A stretch of 64,000 nt of DNA, taken from the NCBI RefSeq assembly GCF_004364175.1, contig NZ_SNZW01000013.1:310001-374000 (forward strand), written 5' to 3'. Position 1 is the first letter of the stretch, and each line of letters opens with the position of its first letter. Position numbers and translations under genes: made by a program. Positions 1 through 8,854 of this stretch are shown in pieces. Under the pieces are notes generated by a model that saw only the letters and a list, made by a program, of their open reading frames with translations, was not told where the DNA came from and ran no database searches. This DNA is from Maribacter caenipelagi (GTDB taxonomy: Bacteria > Bacteroidota > Bacteroidia > Flavobacteriales > Flavobacteriaceae).

Positions 1-749
1 TTGCAAATGATGCTAACGGTAAAAAAATTATAAATCATCTAAAAAAAGCTGGGGTTAATACGGAAGGTATTTCTGTGCAAAATGAACATCCAACAGGGGT
101 AGTCAATGTAGTGTTAAATGATAAGGGAGTAGCTTCTTACGACATTGCATATCCAGTAGCGTGGGATAAAATTAAAGTATATGAATCTAGAAATATTTTA
201 ATGCATAATTCAGATTTCTTCGTTTATGGAAGTTTAGCGTGCCGTGATGAAGTTTCAGAAAACACTTTAAAATCATTATTAAAAATTGCTGCTTATAAAG
301 TTTTTGATGTAAACCTTCGTGCTCCTTATTACACTTATGACCTCCTTTTAGATTTGATGATAGAGGCAAATTTCATCAAATTTAATGATGATGAGCTTTT
401 TGAAGTGGCTGCTCATTTAGGTTCTAAATATAACTCAATGGAGCAGACTATAGAATTTATTGCGGAAAGAACTAAAACAGATACTATTTGTGTAACTAAA
501 GGGGCTTATGGTGCAGTTCTTTACAATGAAAGAACTTTTTATTACAATAGTGGTTATCGTGTAAAAGTCTGTGATACTGTAGGGTCTGGAGATTCATTCT
601 TAGCATCAGTTCTTTATAAAATATTTAATGGAGAAGGACCTCAGGTTGCAATTGACTTTGGGTGTGCAGTTGGGACAATTGTTGCGGCGAGTAAAGGTGC
701 AAATCCTATTCTTAGCAGTTCAAAGATTGAATTGTTTATGAACCCTTAG
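1..749 (+). CDS. PfkB-family sugar kinase (fructokinase-like), C-terminal part
   Basis: The reading frame is open from base 3, so the gene begins before the window; an internal GTG at 75 is not a convincing start. About 249 residues are visible. The PfkB C-terminal signature is present as DTVGSGDSF, whose last Asp is the catalytic base, followed by an Ala/Gly-rich helix typical of the ribokinase fold. The family phosphorylates sugars with ATP; fructokinase is the best guess because of the overall fold and the kinase's DTxGSGD variant, but substrate cannot be read from this part. A strong terminator follows the stop. No regulon box is visible because the promoter is outside the window. Confidence 0.85.
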   Translation, partial: ANDANGKKIINHLKKAGVNTEGISVQNEHPTGVVNVVLNDKGVASYDIAYPVAWDKIKVYESRNILMHNSDFFVYGSLACRDEVSENTLKSLLKIAAYKVFDVNLRAPYYTYDLLLDLMIEANFIKFNDDELFEVAAHLGSKYNSMEQTIEFIAERTKTDTICVTKGAYGAVLYNERTFYYNSGYRVKVCDTVGSGDSFLASVLYKIFNGEGPQVAIDFGCAVGTIVAASKGANPILSSSKIELFMNP

Positions 750-766
750 ACTTTCATTATTTTTTT

Positions 767-806
767 AAGGTTTATAGGCTAGGAAACTTCCTGTAAACCT
801 TTTTTT
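767..806 (+). terminator. Rho-independent terminator of the sugar kinase gene
   Basis: A 12-bp stem (767-778 with 790-801, one G-U pair) and an 11-nt loop are followed by a run of T's (801-806). It sits 18 bp after the stop at 749. Confidence 0.85.
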
Positions 807-1199
807 AAACCCTGTCCAATAACATACTGTATGGTTATTATTTTGAAATTTAGTTACAATGAAGCTCTCTATCATATTGGTGGTCTTATTTATAAGACTG
901 TATTTCTCATTTTGGCTACATTGATGATGATGTAATTATTCACTTTTAGGAGGTACATCAAAATATTTTATTCTGTAAAAAATATTTCGCGGGTAAAGCT
1001 TTAATAAGCCTTAAAGGGATTCAAAAATCGAATAAATTCATTCTTTAAAGACAAAAATTGATTTAAACTACAGTAATAAGGTCTTTATATTTTAGTATTA
1101 TATTTTGCCTTTTAAGTCATATACAACCTAATAGCTAGTAATTCCAAAATAATAATTCCCTTCTAAAAACAAGAATTTCTGCAAATTTTCTGCAAATAA

Positions 1200-1239
1200 A
1201 AAACCAGCAATTCCAAAAAGCTTTGGAATTGCTGGTTTT
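1200..1239. terminator. Perfect 18-bp hairpin, likely bidirectional terminator
   Basis: Bases 1200-1217 pair perfectly with 1222-1239 around a 4-nt loop. Both arms end in A/T runs, so it could terminate transcription in either direction. It lies immediately beside the tRNA-like fragment, which suggests it once ended a gene inserted at that tRNA-type site. Confidence 0.6.
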
Positions 1240-1244
1240 ACTAG

Positions 1245-1273
1245 TGACCTCGACAGGATTCAAACCTATTATT
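1245..1273 (-). other. tRNA 3'-end-like fragment (possible old attachment site)
   Basis: Read on the minus strand it gives a 5-bp T stem, a TTTGAAT loop and then a CGAGGTC acceptor-like arm. The rest of a tRNA (anticodon and D arms, 5' acceptor strand) is absent. Fragments like this are typical attL/attR scars of integrases that target tRNA 3' ends. The loop has T where C56 is expected, so it is not a functional tRNA. Confidence 0.4.
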
Positions 1274-1511
1274 AGAAATGCCTGAATACAAAGGTTTCTG
1301 CGAAATTTTATTTTTTCTGTTGTCGATTTGTTATCGACATTTAAAATATAAAAGTTTATTAACTAATGTCTTACATTAATTATAAAGAATATAAAATGGA
1401 AATATGCAATTTGTGACTGTATTAAACTTCGTTTTAAATTTTCATATTACTGTATAAGACACCTAGATTACTGCCATCACAGCCAAAAAAAATAAGTAGT
1501 TCTTCAGTTTA

Positions 1512-2519
1512 TCATGATTCAATTAATTCCATACCTAATTCATGTTTGCTAATATTGCCTTCTGACCAATTGTGTAAATTCTCAAATGTTATATCGGCAA
1601 TATTTGTAAGGGCTTCTTTAGTAATATAAGCTTGGTGGGGTGTAAGTAATACATTGGGGTAGGTTAACAGTTTCCATAAACGTTTATCCTTTATACCATT
1701 TTGTGAATGATCTTTAAAGAAAACACCTTGTTCTTTTTCGTATACATCTGTTGCATATCCTCCAATAAGTTTAGCTTCTAAAGCTTCTATTAATGCATTG
1801 GTTTCTACAAGTGCACCTCTGGCAGTATTTACAAGAATTACACTATTCTTCATCAACGCAAGTTTTTCCTTATTAATGAAATAATAGTTATCATAATTCA
1901 TGGGTATGTGAAGGCTAATAATATCAGATTCTTTACATAATACATCTAAAGGGGTATAAGTTACATTACAAAGCTCTATAAGGTCATGGTCAGGTGCTAG
2001 GTCGTATGCAAGAATTTTACATCCAAATCCGTTCATGATCTTTGCCATAATACTGCCAATTCTTCCAGTACCAATGATACCAACCGTTTTACCATGTAAA
2101 TTATATCCTATTAAATCATTTTGAGAGAAGTTATAATTATGAACCTGATTGTCTGCCAAAACTATTTTTCTGTTTAGAGCCAATAAAATAGCGGTAGCAT
2201 GCTCGGCAATGGCGTGGGGAGAATAGTCTGCTGCATTAGCTACGTGAAATCCGAAACGCTTTGCGGTTTTTAGATGGAGATTGTTATGTCCACTTGAGCG
2301 CAAAGTAATATAACGAACCCCGATACTCCATAATTTTTCTAGTACAATGGCAGATGCATCGTCTCCAGAAAAAATGGAAATTGCTTTATAGCCAATAGCA
2401 TTTAATGCTGTTTCGCTGTCTAACGCAGTTTTAGTATAGGTAACCTCAAACCGATTGTTGTTAGCTTTTTTTAGAAAAGGAATTTCATAATCTTTTGCAC
2501 TATATACGAGTATTTTCAT
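1512..2519 (-). CDS. ldhA: Fermentative D-lactate dehydrogenase (2-hydroxyacid dehydrogenase family)
   Basis: 335 aa, the normal length for LdhA. It reduces pyruvate to D-lactate with NADH in the cytosol, regenerating NAD+ when respiration is limited. Visible features: the NAD-binding loop GIIGTGRIGS near residue 150, the substrate-binding Arg in LVNTARG, an acidic residue in the DVYEKE segment and the catalytic His in LTPHQAYIT. The segment around DVYEKEQGVFFKDHS is characteristic of LdhA rather than of 3-phosphoglycerate dehydrogenase. It is transcribed alone. No box of the regulon type lies in its 120-bp upstream gap, unlike its neighbours, although its role fits an oxygen-limited programme. 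Confidence 0.9.
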   Translation of the reverse strand: MKILVYSAKDYEIPFLKKANNNRFEVTYTKTALDSETALNAIGYKAISIFSGDDASAIVLEKLWSIGVRYITLRSSGHNNLHLKTAKRFGFHVANAADYSPHAIAEHATAILLALNRKIVLADNQVHNYNFSQNDLIGYNLHGKTVGIIGTGRIGSIMAKIMNGFGCKILAYDLAPDHDLIELCNVTYTPLDVLCKESDIISLHIPMNYDNYYFINKEKLALMKNSVILVNTARGALVETNALIEALEAKLIGGYATDVYEKEQGVFFKDHSQNGIKDKRLWKLLTYPNVLLTPHQAYITKEALTNIADITFENLHNWSEGNISKHELGMELIES

Positions 2520-2642
2520 TTTCTATTAAATTTTATAATGAGCTGTTTTCTTTTTAAAAGTATAATCAGTTTTGATTAGTAGCTTATTTCTTGATATTAT
2601 AATTTTTTTCAATACTTCTTTTCATTCAATGAATAGTGTAGG

Positions 2643-3086
2643 CTATTTATAGCTATTAGACGCTTTTGTCGATTTCATTATCGATGTTAGTTTGGCGAAC
2701 CCTCTTTCTTTAACCGTTCTGTAATCCAATAAATATTTGTTGATACTCTTAAATAATTCTTTATGGGTCTTCTTATAGCCATGTTCCATTTCTAACTGAT
2801 TTACGCCGTCAACCAGAATTTTTAATTGGTTTATATGTTTTTTTACCTGTGAGATTTTGCCATGCAACATAATCTCGTTTTCATTAATTGAATTTTTAAA
2901 ATCTTCTAATTGTGCTAGTTGATTTTTACTGATTGTTTTTGTTGAAAAAGATTGAATTAGGTTGAGCAGAAATTGTTGCTCATCTTTAATGAATAAAAGT
3001 TCGGACAACCATTTTTTAGAGTGTTCGTTTAGTTCATCTGCACTATACCATTCTGTATAACTATATTTTTTTTTCTCGGTTTTCAT
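2643..3086 (-). CDS. Small helical protein, member A of a four-paralogue family
   Basis: 147 aa, predicted all-helical, highly charged, no signal peptide or membrane segment. I do not recognise a named family. It shares the pattern W-x5-[FV]-x2-D-[DE]-x2-F-[LF]-x2-L-[IL] near residue 25 and a later I-x-[LV]-H with three other proteins in this window (3185-3595, 38690-39097, 57593-58045). All four have their own regulon-type promoter. Function unknown; a small stress-response protein that binds a partner through its helices is a guess. Confidence 0.8.
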   Translation of the reverse strand: MKTEKKKYSYTEWYSADELNEHSKKWLSELLFIKDEQQFLLNLIQSFSTKTISKNQLAQLEDFKNSINENEIMLHGKISQVKKHINQLKILVDGVNQLEMEHGYKKTHKELFKSINKYLLDYRTVKERGFAKLTSIMKSTKASNSYK

Positions 3087-3111
3087 CCTAAATCTTTTAT
3101 TGATATAATAT

Positions 3112-3154
3112 CTAAGATATAAGAACCAATATTTGATGTAAATGATTTAGATCA
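3112..3154 (-). promoter_or_regulatory. FNR-like box and -7 element for 2643-3086
   Basis: Box TGATTTAGATCA at 3143-3154; minus-strand -7 element TATCTTAG at 3119-3112, starting 29.5 bp from the box centre. Confidence 0.8.
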
Positions 3155-3184
3155 GGTAACAAATGTATTTTGTTTCTACTATTT

Positions 3185-3595
3185 TTAGGTGATAAAAATG
3201 GTACCGGTATAATTGAAAATTTCAGATTTCAGTTTTTGAAAATTTTTGTAACAATCGCTTATATCCGTGTTAAGTTGGTTATGAACTTGATAGTAGTGTT
3301 CATTATTTTTATTTTCGGTAACGTCTAACATTTCACCTAAAGAATTTTCGTGAACAGATATTGAATTTCGAACCAATTTTAGATCATTTTTTAGCTCTTC
3401 TGTTTTTATTTTATAGCCTTCTAAACGTTCAAAAAGATTTGGAATATTAGGTTTAAAGGCAGAGCTGTTCAATAAACGTTCTAAAAAAAGAATTTCATCA
3501 TCTATAACCTGAAATTGAGTTTTCCATTGCTGAATTTTCCAATGTAGTTCTTTTAATTTTTCATTTTGCTTTGATATGATCTGTTGTTTTGCCAT
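3185..3595 (-). CDS. Small helical protein, member C of the four-paralogue family
   Basis: 136 aa, charged and helical, cytosolic by composition. The family segment reads W-K-T-Q-F-Q-V-I-D-D-E-I-L-F-L near residue 26, and the central His motif is I-S-V-H. It is the most divergent of the four paralogues. It lies upstream of member A but has its own promoter 15-60 bp before the ATG, so the two need not be cotranscribed. Function unknown. Confidence 0.75.
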   Translation of the reverse strand: MAKQQIISKQNEKLKELHWKIQQWKTQFQVIDDEILFLERLLNSSAFKPNIPNLFERLEGYKIKTEELKNDLKLVRNSISVHENSLGEMLDVTENKNNEHYYQVHNQLNTDISDCYKNFQKLKSEIFNYTGTIFIT

Positions 3596-3613
3596 TACAT
3601 AATGCTATAGTAT

Positions 3614-3656
3614 TAAAACTACAACCCATTAAATTCTCGGTCAATGATATATATCA
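3614..3656 (-). promoter_or_regulatory. FNR-like box and -7 element for 3185-3595
   Basis: Perfectly palindromic box TGATATATATCA at 3645-3656; minus-strand -7 element TAGTTTTA at 3621-3614, at the standard 29.5-bp spacing. Confidence 0.85.
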
Positions 3657-4051
3657 TATGCAAGAAATGTATATAATCACGACCTGTATCTATACATACA
3701 TTTTATTGTTTGGGAGAACAAAGCAGATAAACTTCACTCGATATTCTTTCTTTTCTGGAGGAGGAAATACCAAGGTGGTCTAAAAAGAACTTGTCTTTAT
3801 GAAGCTGTCGGCATAAAACGATATTTCTTCTTAATAAAAAATGTTTCTCTCTATTAGTTAAAAGGGTAGAAACGGTTATGGAGTGTAGCCCAAACTTGAC
3901 TATCCTGTCTTTTAGACCATCTTTAAAAGGATAAACCCAACTTAATAAACAGGGTTTTAGGTCATGCTTTCTCTCTTTTCGTACATTTAATATTTGGGTT
4001 GCTATGCTATGCTTTGATTTGTGCTGAGGTTTTATCTAAATAAGAAGTAGT
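3657..4051. other. Intergenic stretch, nothing recognised
   Basis: About 395 bp between a promoter facing left and the end of the next USP gene. A short plus-strand ORF (3589-3783) overlaps the neighbouring gene's start and promoter and is not supported. No hairpin or box was seen beyond 3656. Confidence 0.5.
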
Positions 4052-4891
4052 TTAGTGCAATGCCAAAATAGGTACGGTAGCCTTGTACCCAATTTCTTTG
4101 ACCAATGGCTTGGAAAAAACGCTATTGAAGAAAAAGTGTTTTCTGTTAATAAAGGCAATCATATCACTATTTCTACTTTCTATAAATGTTGTAATGCCAT
4201 CTGCTACATTTTTTTTGGATAGTGTATGAAAACTATAACTTGTTTCGCTTAATATTGCCTCAAGTAACTCCTGATTGTTTCTTTGTTTTTCATTCAGGTC
4301 AGTATTATTAGCGACATATAAAATTTTAATGTCTACACTGTGTAATTTGGAAATTTCAATTAGGTATTTTAATTCTTTACGTTTGTATGCAGACGTATAA
4401 TCTGTCGGAAATACGATTTCATTTAATGAAGTAAAACGAACGTCTTCAGGAATAGCTAAAACGGGGCATTCCCTTATTTTCTCCATAGCTTGTACAGTAT
4501 TGGTTCCGAAAATGACACCTTTTGCACCAGTAGTACCTTGTGTGCCCATGACCACCAGATCAATATCTTTTTCTGCAATGGTTTGCTTTATGGCTTCTGA
4601 TAAAAAATTATACGTAGAAATGGTGTAATACGAATGTTTAGCATTGTCATGGTGTAATTCTAAAATATCTAATAGTTTAATAAATTCTTCTTCTGAATTT
4701 TTTTTGGCAGCTTCATACTCGCTGCTGCCAGGTTCAGGTATAAAAAGGTTGTCTGTAGTATAGCTAAATAACCTGAAAACGTTTAGAAAGTAAAATTCAC
4801 ATTTAACTTCTTTATAGAGGTGGAGTGCGTACCTAATTGCATTAAGTGCATTTTTAGAAAAATCACTAGGTATTAATATTCTCTTGTCCAT
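4052..4891 (-). CDS. Universal stress protein, two USP domains
   Basis: 279 aa, two USP (alpha/beta ATP-binding) domains of about 140 aa. The first begins with the usual strand and D-F-S (ILIPSDFSKNA) and carries the ATP-loop pattern G-x2-G-x9-G-[ST] as GTQG...FGT near residue 120. The second half is diverged and lacks this pattern. USPs bind ATP or AMP and promote survival in growth arrest and low oxygen. It has its own promoter, placed at the 3' end of the gene upstream. First of eight USP genes in this block. Confidence 0.93.
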   Translation of the reverse strand: MDKRILIPSDFSKNALNAIRYALHLYKEVKCEFYFLNVFRLFSYTTDNLFIPEPGSSEYEAAKKNSEEEFIKLLDILELHHDNAKHSYYTISTYNFLSEAIKQTIAEKDIDLVVMGTQGTTGAKGVIFGTNTVQAMEKIRECPVLAIPEDVRFTSLNEIVFPTDYTSAYKRKELKYLIEISKLHSVDIKILYVANNTDLNEKQRNNQELLEAILSETSYSFHTLSKKNVADGITTFIESRNSDMIAFINRKHFFFNSVFSKPLVKEIGYKATVPILALH

Positions 4892-4915
4892 TTCTTATTT
4901 TTTAAGGATTCTTAA

Positions 4916-4958
4916 TAAATATATTTTTTAACAAAAGGTTTTGCCATGATTCTAATCA
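4916..4958 (-). promoter_or_regulatory. FNR-like box and -7 element for the USP gene 4052-4891
   Basis: Box TGATTCTAATCA at 4947-4958, overlapping the last codon of the next gene; minus-strand -7 element TATATTTA at 4923-4916. Confidence 0.85.
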
Positions 4959-5804
4959 GTCTAGCGAGGGTAGAATTAAAAAAGCTGTTTCTGAATACAT
5001 ACTAACATCTTTTATAACAGGTTCATGAGTTAGTTTTTCAAACAAATTATAAGGGTGGTTAACCATGGAATATAGGTCTATATTTAATTTTTCGATAAAT
5101 TCATGAATGACTTTTGCCTTATCGTCGAATAATTGTCTCCAATAAAAGGTATGATCAAAATCCTTCAAACAGATATCCAATAATTTTCTGTTGGCTTCTT
5201 GTTGAGTACTTAAAATTTCTTCTTCTGTAATATGTAATACTCTAATTTTTGCATTTGAAAGCGAGGCTATAGATAACAAAGGTTCTATGGATTTTTTTGT
5301 ACATTCTGCTTTAAAATCTGTAATAAAGGCAATTTCTTTTGGTTGCCTATATTCCATTTCTCCCGGTATAGCTAATATGGGGCATTTCTTAATTTTGTTG
5401 GCAACCTGTATAGTATTGCTGCCAAAGAAAATATCAGCAGATTCATTTAGTCCCTTATTGCCCATTACAACTAGATCAATTTGTTTTGTATAAATGGTTT
5501 TTAAAATGATCTTTGTCAGAATTCCTTTTTTTGATATGGTATTGAATTGATGTTGGGGATTCTCATTGTCCAAAATGATTTTATGCTTGGTACTGGTTAA
5601 ATTCTCATCGGATGCTACTTGCAGTTTTTCCAGCAAATTTTTACCGACCAATAATTTCGGTTTTTTTCGTTGTAAAGGTGTCATTTTGTTAAACACATTT
5701 AAAAGATAGAAAGTACATGGTTCTGAAGCCAAAAGTTTGGTAGCATAGAAAAGTGCACAATAAGAGTTGTTTGAAAAATCTGTGGCAACCAGTATATTCT
5801 TCAT
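4956..5804 (-). CDS. Universal stress protein, two USP domains
   Basis: 282 aa from the ATG at 5804, chosen because MKNILVATDFS is the normal USP N terminus; the upstream 12 codons overlap the preceding gene. ATP-loop pattern GNKG...GSNT is present in domain 1; domain 2 is degenerate. The start lies 4 bp after the stop of 5809-6645, so the two are an operon driven from the promoter at 6670-6712. Confidence 0.9.
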   Translation of the reverse strand: MKNILVATDFSNNSYCALFYATKLLASEPCTFYLLNVFNKMTPLQRKKPKLLVGKNLLEKLQVASDENLTSTKHKIILDNENPQHQFNTISKKGILTKIILKTIYTKQIDLVVMGNKGLNESADIFFGSNTIQVANKIKKCPILAIPGEMEYRQPKEIAFITDFKAECTKKSIEPLLSIASLSNAKIRVLHITEEEILSTQQEANRKLLDICLKDFDHTFYWRQLFDDKAKVIHEFIEKLNIDLYSMVNHPYNLFEKLTHEPVIKDVSMYSETAFLILPSLD

Positions 5805-5808
5805 AATT

Positions 5809-6645
5809 TTAATTTTGAGGAAGAACCATAAAGGGAACATTAATATGTAATCCTATTTTTTTTATAATTGGTTCAATAAATAATCGCTCTAAAAATGTGT
5901 GTTTATTCTTGATCATTACAAGAAGGTTGATTTTATATTTAACCTGAAACTCATTAATTGCCTCTATAATACTATTGTCAGGTACTTCATGTAACAAGGC
6001 ATATGTACCTAGTATTTTTTCAAGCTCTATTTTGTGCTTTTCCTGAATTTCAGTGAGGTCATACCCTGTTCTTACATGCATGACATTTATTCTTGATTTA
6101 TGTTGTGTGGCTATTGCCAACAAACTTTTCATATTGTCCTTTTTATATTCAATTTCATAATCGGTAGGAAATAATATTTCTAAAGGAGCTTCATATTCAA
6201 AATTTGGTGGAACGGCAATTACGGGGCAATTTGCTTTTTTAATGACGTGAACCGTATGTGTACCAAATAAAATATCATTGGCACCGGTAACGCCTTTTGT
6301 TCCCATTATTATGACATCAATATTTTCTGTGGTCACGGTTTCTAAAACTTCACTTACTAGTGTGTTAAAAGCAGAATGAACAATAAAAGTATGATTGGGG
6401 TTTTGATATTTATGTTCTAGCAAGTCTTTTAATTTCTCTAATTGTGTCATGCTATTTTCTTGAAAAATATCGCCTAAACCAATTTGACCAGGGCTACCAA
6501 TAATGTATTCCGTTTGATAAATAGGGGGTATATAAGTATGGAGTATATAGAAAGTAGTTTTTATTTTTTTATAGATATTTAACGCGTAACGAATTGCTTC
6601 AATTGAATTTTGGGAAAAATCAGTTGGTAAAAGAATTCGATACAT
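5809..6645 (-). CDS. Universal stress protein, two USP domains
   Basis: 278 aa. N terminus YRILLPTDFSQNS, ATP-loop pattern GTKG...FGT in the first domain. The second domain again keeps the FPTDY start but lacks the nucleotide loop. First gene of a two-USP operon. It resembles the USP at 8855-9745 in the segment around residues 30-50 (tyrosine-rich, IYQTEYIIGSPG here and FYRIDYIIGGPT there), suggesting a local duplication. Confidence 0.93.
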   Translation of the reverse strand: MYRILLPTDFSQNSIEAIRYALNIYKKIKTTFYILHTYIPPIYQTEYIIGSPGQIGLGDIFQENSMTQLEKLKDLLEHKYQNPNHTFIVHSAFNTLVSEVLETVTTENIDVIIMGTKGVTGANDILFGTHTVHVIKKANCPVIAVPPNFEYEAPLEILFPTDYEIEYKKDNMKSLLAIATQHKSRINVMHVRTGYDLTEIQEKHKIELEKILGTYALLHEVPDNSIIEAINEFQVKYKINLLVMIKNKHTFLERLFIEPIIKKIGLHINVPFMVLPQN

Positions 6646-6669
6646 ATCTATGAAATTTATGGTTAGACA

Positions 6670-6712
6670 TAAAATTAGAGCAGAGGTATTTTATTGACCA
6701 TGATCTGGGTCA
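6670..6712 (-). promoter_or_regulatory. FNR-like box and -7 element for the USP pair 4956-6645
   Basis: Box TGATCTGGGTCA at 6701-6712; minus-strand -7 element TAATTTTA at 6677-6670. Confidence 0.85.
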
Positions 6713-6902
6713 GTTTATTAATGAAATACCCTTGCGAGATGGCATGTAAAAATTAGCTAATGTTTTTGCAATCAATTAATTAAAAGAATCACTCTGTTGC
6801 TTGGTTTGCAGTGTAGTGTTTGTTTATCATGAATAAAGAATATGAACACATTTCCATGATTTAATTGGTCTTTTTAAGCTAAATAAAAAAATATAAAGGT
6901 TT

Positions 6903-7742
6903 TTACTCATGTATTACCAGAAAAGGAACAGAAGTGTGGTAGCTGATTTTTTCAACTTTTGGTCTAAACAGAATTCGTTGTATGAAATTCAAGTTTTTTG
7001 CGACCATTACAATGATATCTAAATTGCAACTTTCAACAAAATTTTGAACCGCAATATCTAATTTTTTCTCTTTCAGAATATGAAATGAATAGGCAATATC
7101 TTTAAAATATTCTATTAGAAATTCACGATTTTTTAATTGTTCTAAACTAAGCCCGTTACCTTTAGATGCGACGTATAAAAACCGAATGGCAGAATGATGT
7201 AATAAGATGGTATCTTTTATTTTTTTCATAATTTCGGCATCATACCCTATTAGAAAATCTGTAGGAAAGCCTATTTCTTTTGGGTCTTGATATGTTGTGT
7301 TTTCTGGTACAGCCAACAAGGCACATGGCACCTTTGTAATTACATTACCTGTATTGCTCCCTATAGAAACTGCTTTTGTACCCGATGCTCCTTTGGTACC
7401 CATTATGATCAAGTCAATCTTTTTATTTAAAACTTCCTTCTTTATAGAATCGGTAAAAAAGCCATAGACGGCTATTGTATGAAACGCATGCTTAGTATTG
7501 GAAGGTAGTTTTTGAATCTTTTCTAGTAATGATTTTAGTTTTTTTCTGCTTTCTGTTAAAATACTTTCTTCGAGTATTTCTGGTGGTACGAACATAGTGG
7601 GTTCACTACCTGAATAGGGTTTGATACCATTTATATGAATTATGTAAAAAGTACACGCTACTTTATTAAATAAGGATATTCCATAAACAAGTGCATTCCA
7701 TGCATTTTCAGAGAAATCTGTAGGTATCAGTATGTTTTTCAT
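6903..7742 (-). CDS. Universal stress protein, two USP domains
   Basis: 279 aa. ILIPTDFSENA start; ATP-loop pattern GTKG...GSNTG in domain 1. It follows the glucokinase gene by 54 bp with no box of its own, so it is probably the last gene of the operon 10608 to 6903 (USP, USP, glucokinase, USP). Confidence 0.92.
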   Translation of the reverse strand: MKNILIPTDFSENAWNALVYGISLFNKVACTFYIIHINGIKPYSGSEPTMFVPPEILEESILTESRKKLKSLLEKIQKLPSNTKHAFHTIAVYGFFTDSIKKEVLNKKIDLIIMGTKGASGTKAVSIGSNTGNVITKVPCALLAVPENTTYQDPKEIGFPTDFLIGYDAEIMKKIKDTILLHHSAIRFLYVASKGNGLSLEQLKNREFLIEYFKDIAYSFHILKEKKLDIAVQNFVESCNLDIIVMVAKNLNFIQRILFRPKVEKISYHTSVPFLVIHE

Positions 7743-7796
7743 AGCATGCAGTTGTTTATATCTATTTGAAATTTAAACTTATTAGTTTAGTCATAA

Positions 7797-8771
7797 TTAT
7801 TCTGCATGTGTCACATGTTTTAATTCTAACCATGCTAAAGCTGCAGGTCCTAAAACTGCTTGTGCACTGGTAGCTTTCGATATTAGAACCTCTATTTTAC
7901 CTTTATAGACATTAAATAGGCGTTTCTGCATATGTGTTTTTATAGGCTTTAGAAGAATATCGCCAGCTTTGCTTAAACCGCCAGACAGTATAAAAGCCTC
8001 TGGGTCTAAATGAGCAACGGTATCGGCCATTTTGCTTCCTAGAATTTTACCCGTTCTTTCAAAAGCTGTCATTGCAATTATATCGCCCTTTAGTGCGGCA
8101 TCAGAAATATCTGTTCCCGTCATTTCCTCAAAATTAATTTTTCTTAATAACGAGTCTTCACACCTTTCTGCCATTAGTTCAAAAACGGTTCTTTTAATAC
8201 CGGTTACAGAGGCATACGTTTCTAAACAACCTTGTAATCCACAATTACACATTCTTCCGGCTGGGTCAACATTTACGTGGCCTAGTTCTCCGGCAGTACC
8301 ATGCTCTCCGATCAATAGTTTACCATCTACTATAATTCCACTTCCAAGACCGGTTCCTAAAGTTAGGGCTACAAAATTTTTCATTCCTTTTGCATCCCCA
8401 AAAAGCATTTCTCCAAGAGCAGCTGCATTTGCGTCATTTGCCAATGAAACGGGTAGTTTAAATGTTTGAGCAATTATTTTTTTTATAGGTGTGATCGTGC
8501 CCCATTTTAAGTTTGGCGGATTTTCGATTTGCCCGGTGTACGAATTGGCATTTGGGGCTCCAACACCTATAGAAAGTATTTGTATTTCGTCATTCCATTT
8601 AAATATCAATGCTTCTGCCTCTAACTTTAATTTTTCCATAAAATTTGAGAATGGGTTTTGAGCATTGGTATTAAATACAATTTTATCTAAAACCTTACCT
8701 TCTCTATTTACAAGACCTACTTTGGTAAAGGTTCCACCTATATCAATGCTTAATACTACCTCTTGCGACAT
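7797..8771 (-). CDS. ROK-family glucokinase
   Basis: 324 aa, typical for ROK kinases. It phosphorylates glucose (or a related hexose) with ATP in the cytosol, the first step of glycolysis. Seen: phosphate loop DIGGTFTKVG near residue 10, catalytic Asp in NDANAAALGE, sugar-binding GxE/H segment GEHGTAGELGH, and the zinc-binding C-x-C-G-x2-G-C motif (CNCGLQGCLE) that defines ROK enzymes. No helix-turn-helix is present, so it is an enzyme and not a ROK repressor. It sits inside the USP operon, tying sugar phosphorylation to the stress genes. Confidence 0.92.
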   Translation of the reverse strand: MSQEVVLSIDIGGTFTKVGLVNREGKVLDKIVFNTNAQNPFSNFMEKLKLEAEALIFKWNDEIQILSIGVGAPNANSYTGQIENPPNLKWGTITPIKKIIAQTFKLPVSLANDANAAALGEMLFGDAKGMKNFVALTLGTGLGSGIIVDGKLLIGEHGTAGELGHVNVDPAGRMCNCGLQGCLETYASVTGIKRTVFELMAERCEDSLLRKINFEEMTGTDISDAALKGDIIAMTAFERTGKILGSKMADTVAHLDPEAFILSGGLSKAGDILLKPIKTHMQKRLFNVYKGKIEVLISKATSAQAVLGPAALAWLELKHVTHAE

Positions 8772-8854
8772 TTTATTATGATTAAAAGTTTATGATTCTT
8801 TTCTATCGTTATTTTAGGTGAAATCTGTTTTTTTCCGAATTTAAATTCTAACAG

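Larger units (their letters stand above)
807..1511. other. Gene-poor stretch with no supported gene
   Basis: About 700 bp without a convincing ORF on either strand. It contains an 18-bp perfect hairpin and a tRNA 3'-end-like fragment (listed separately) and no TGAY-N4-RTCA box. It looks like a decayed insertion region rather than a regulatory region. Confidence 0.5.

Noticed and set aside
1245..1273. A functional tRNA gene
   Set aside because: Only the T arm and 3' acceptor-like part exist; no D or anticodon arms and loop position 56 is T.
1512..2642. A regulon box upstream of ldhA
   Set aside because: The gap 2520-2642 has a TGATTA half-site but no TGAY-N4-RTCA palindrome, so I do not include ldhA in the boxed set.
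3589..3783. A 64-residue plus-strand ORF beginning at 3589
   Set aside because: It overlaps the start and promoter of the minus-strand helical protein gene, has no plausible family and ends in intergenic DNA.
8032..8469. A 145-residue plus-strand ORF inside the glucokinase gene
   Set aside because: It is an antisense shadow of a well supported ROK kinase; composition is atypical and no motif is visible.
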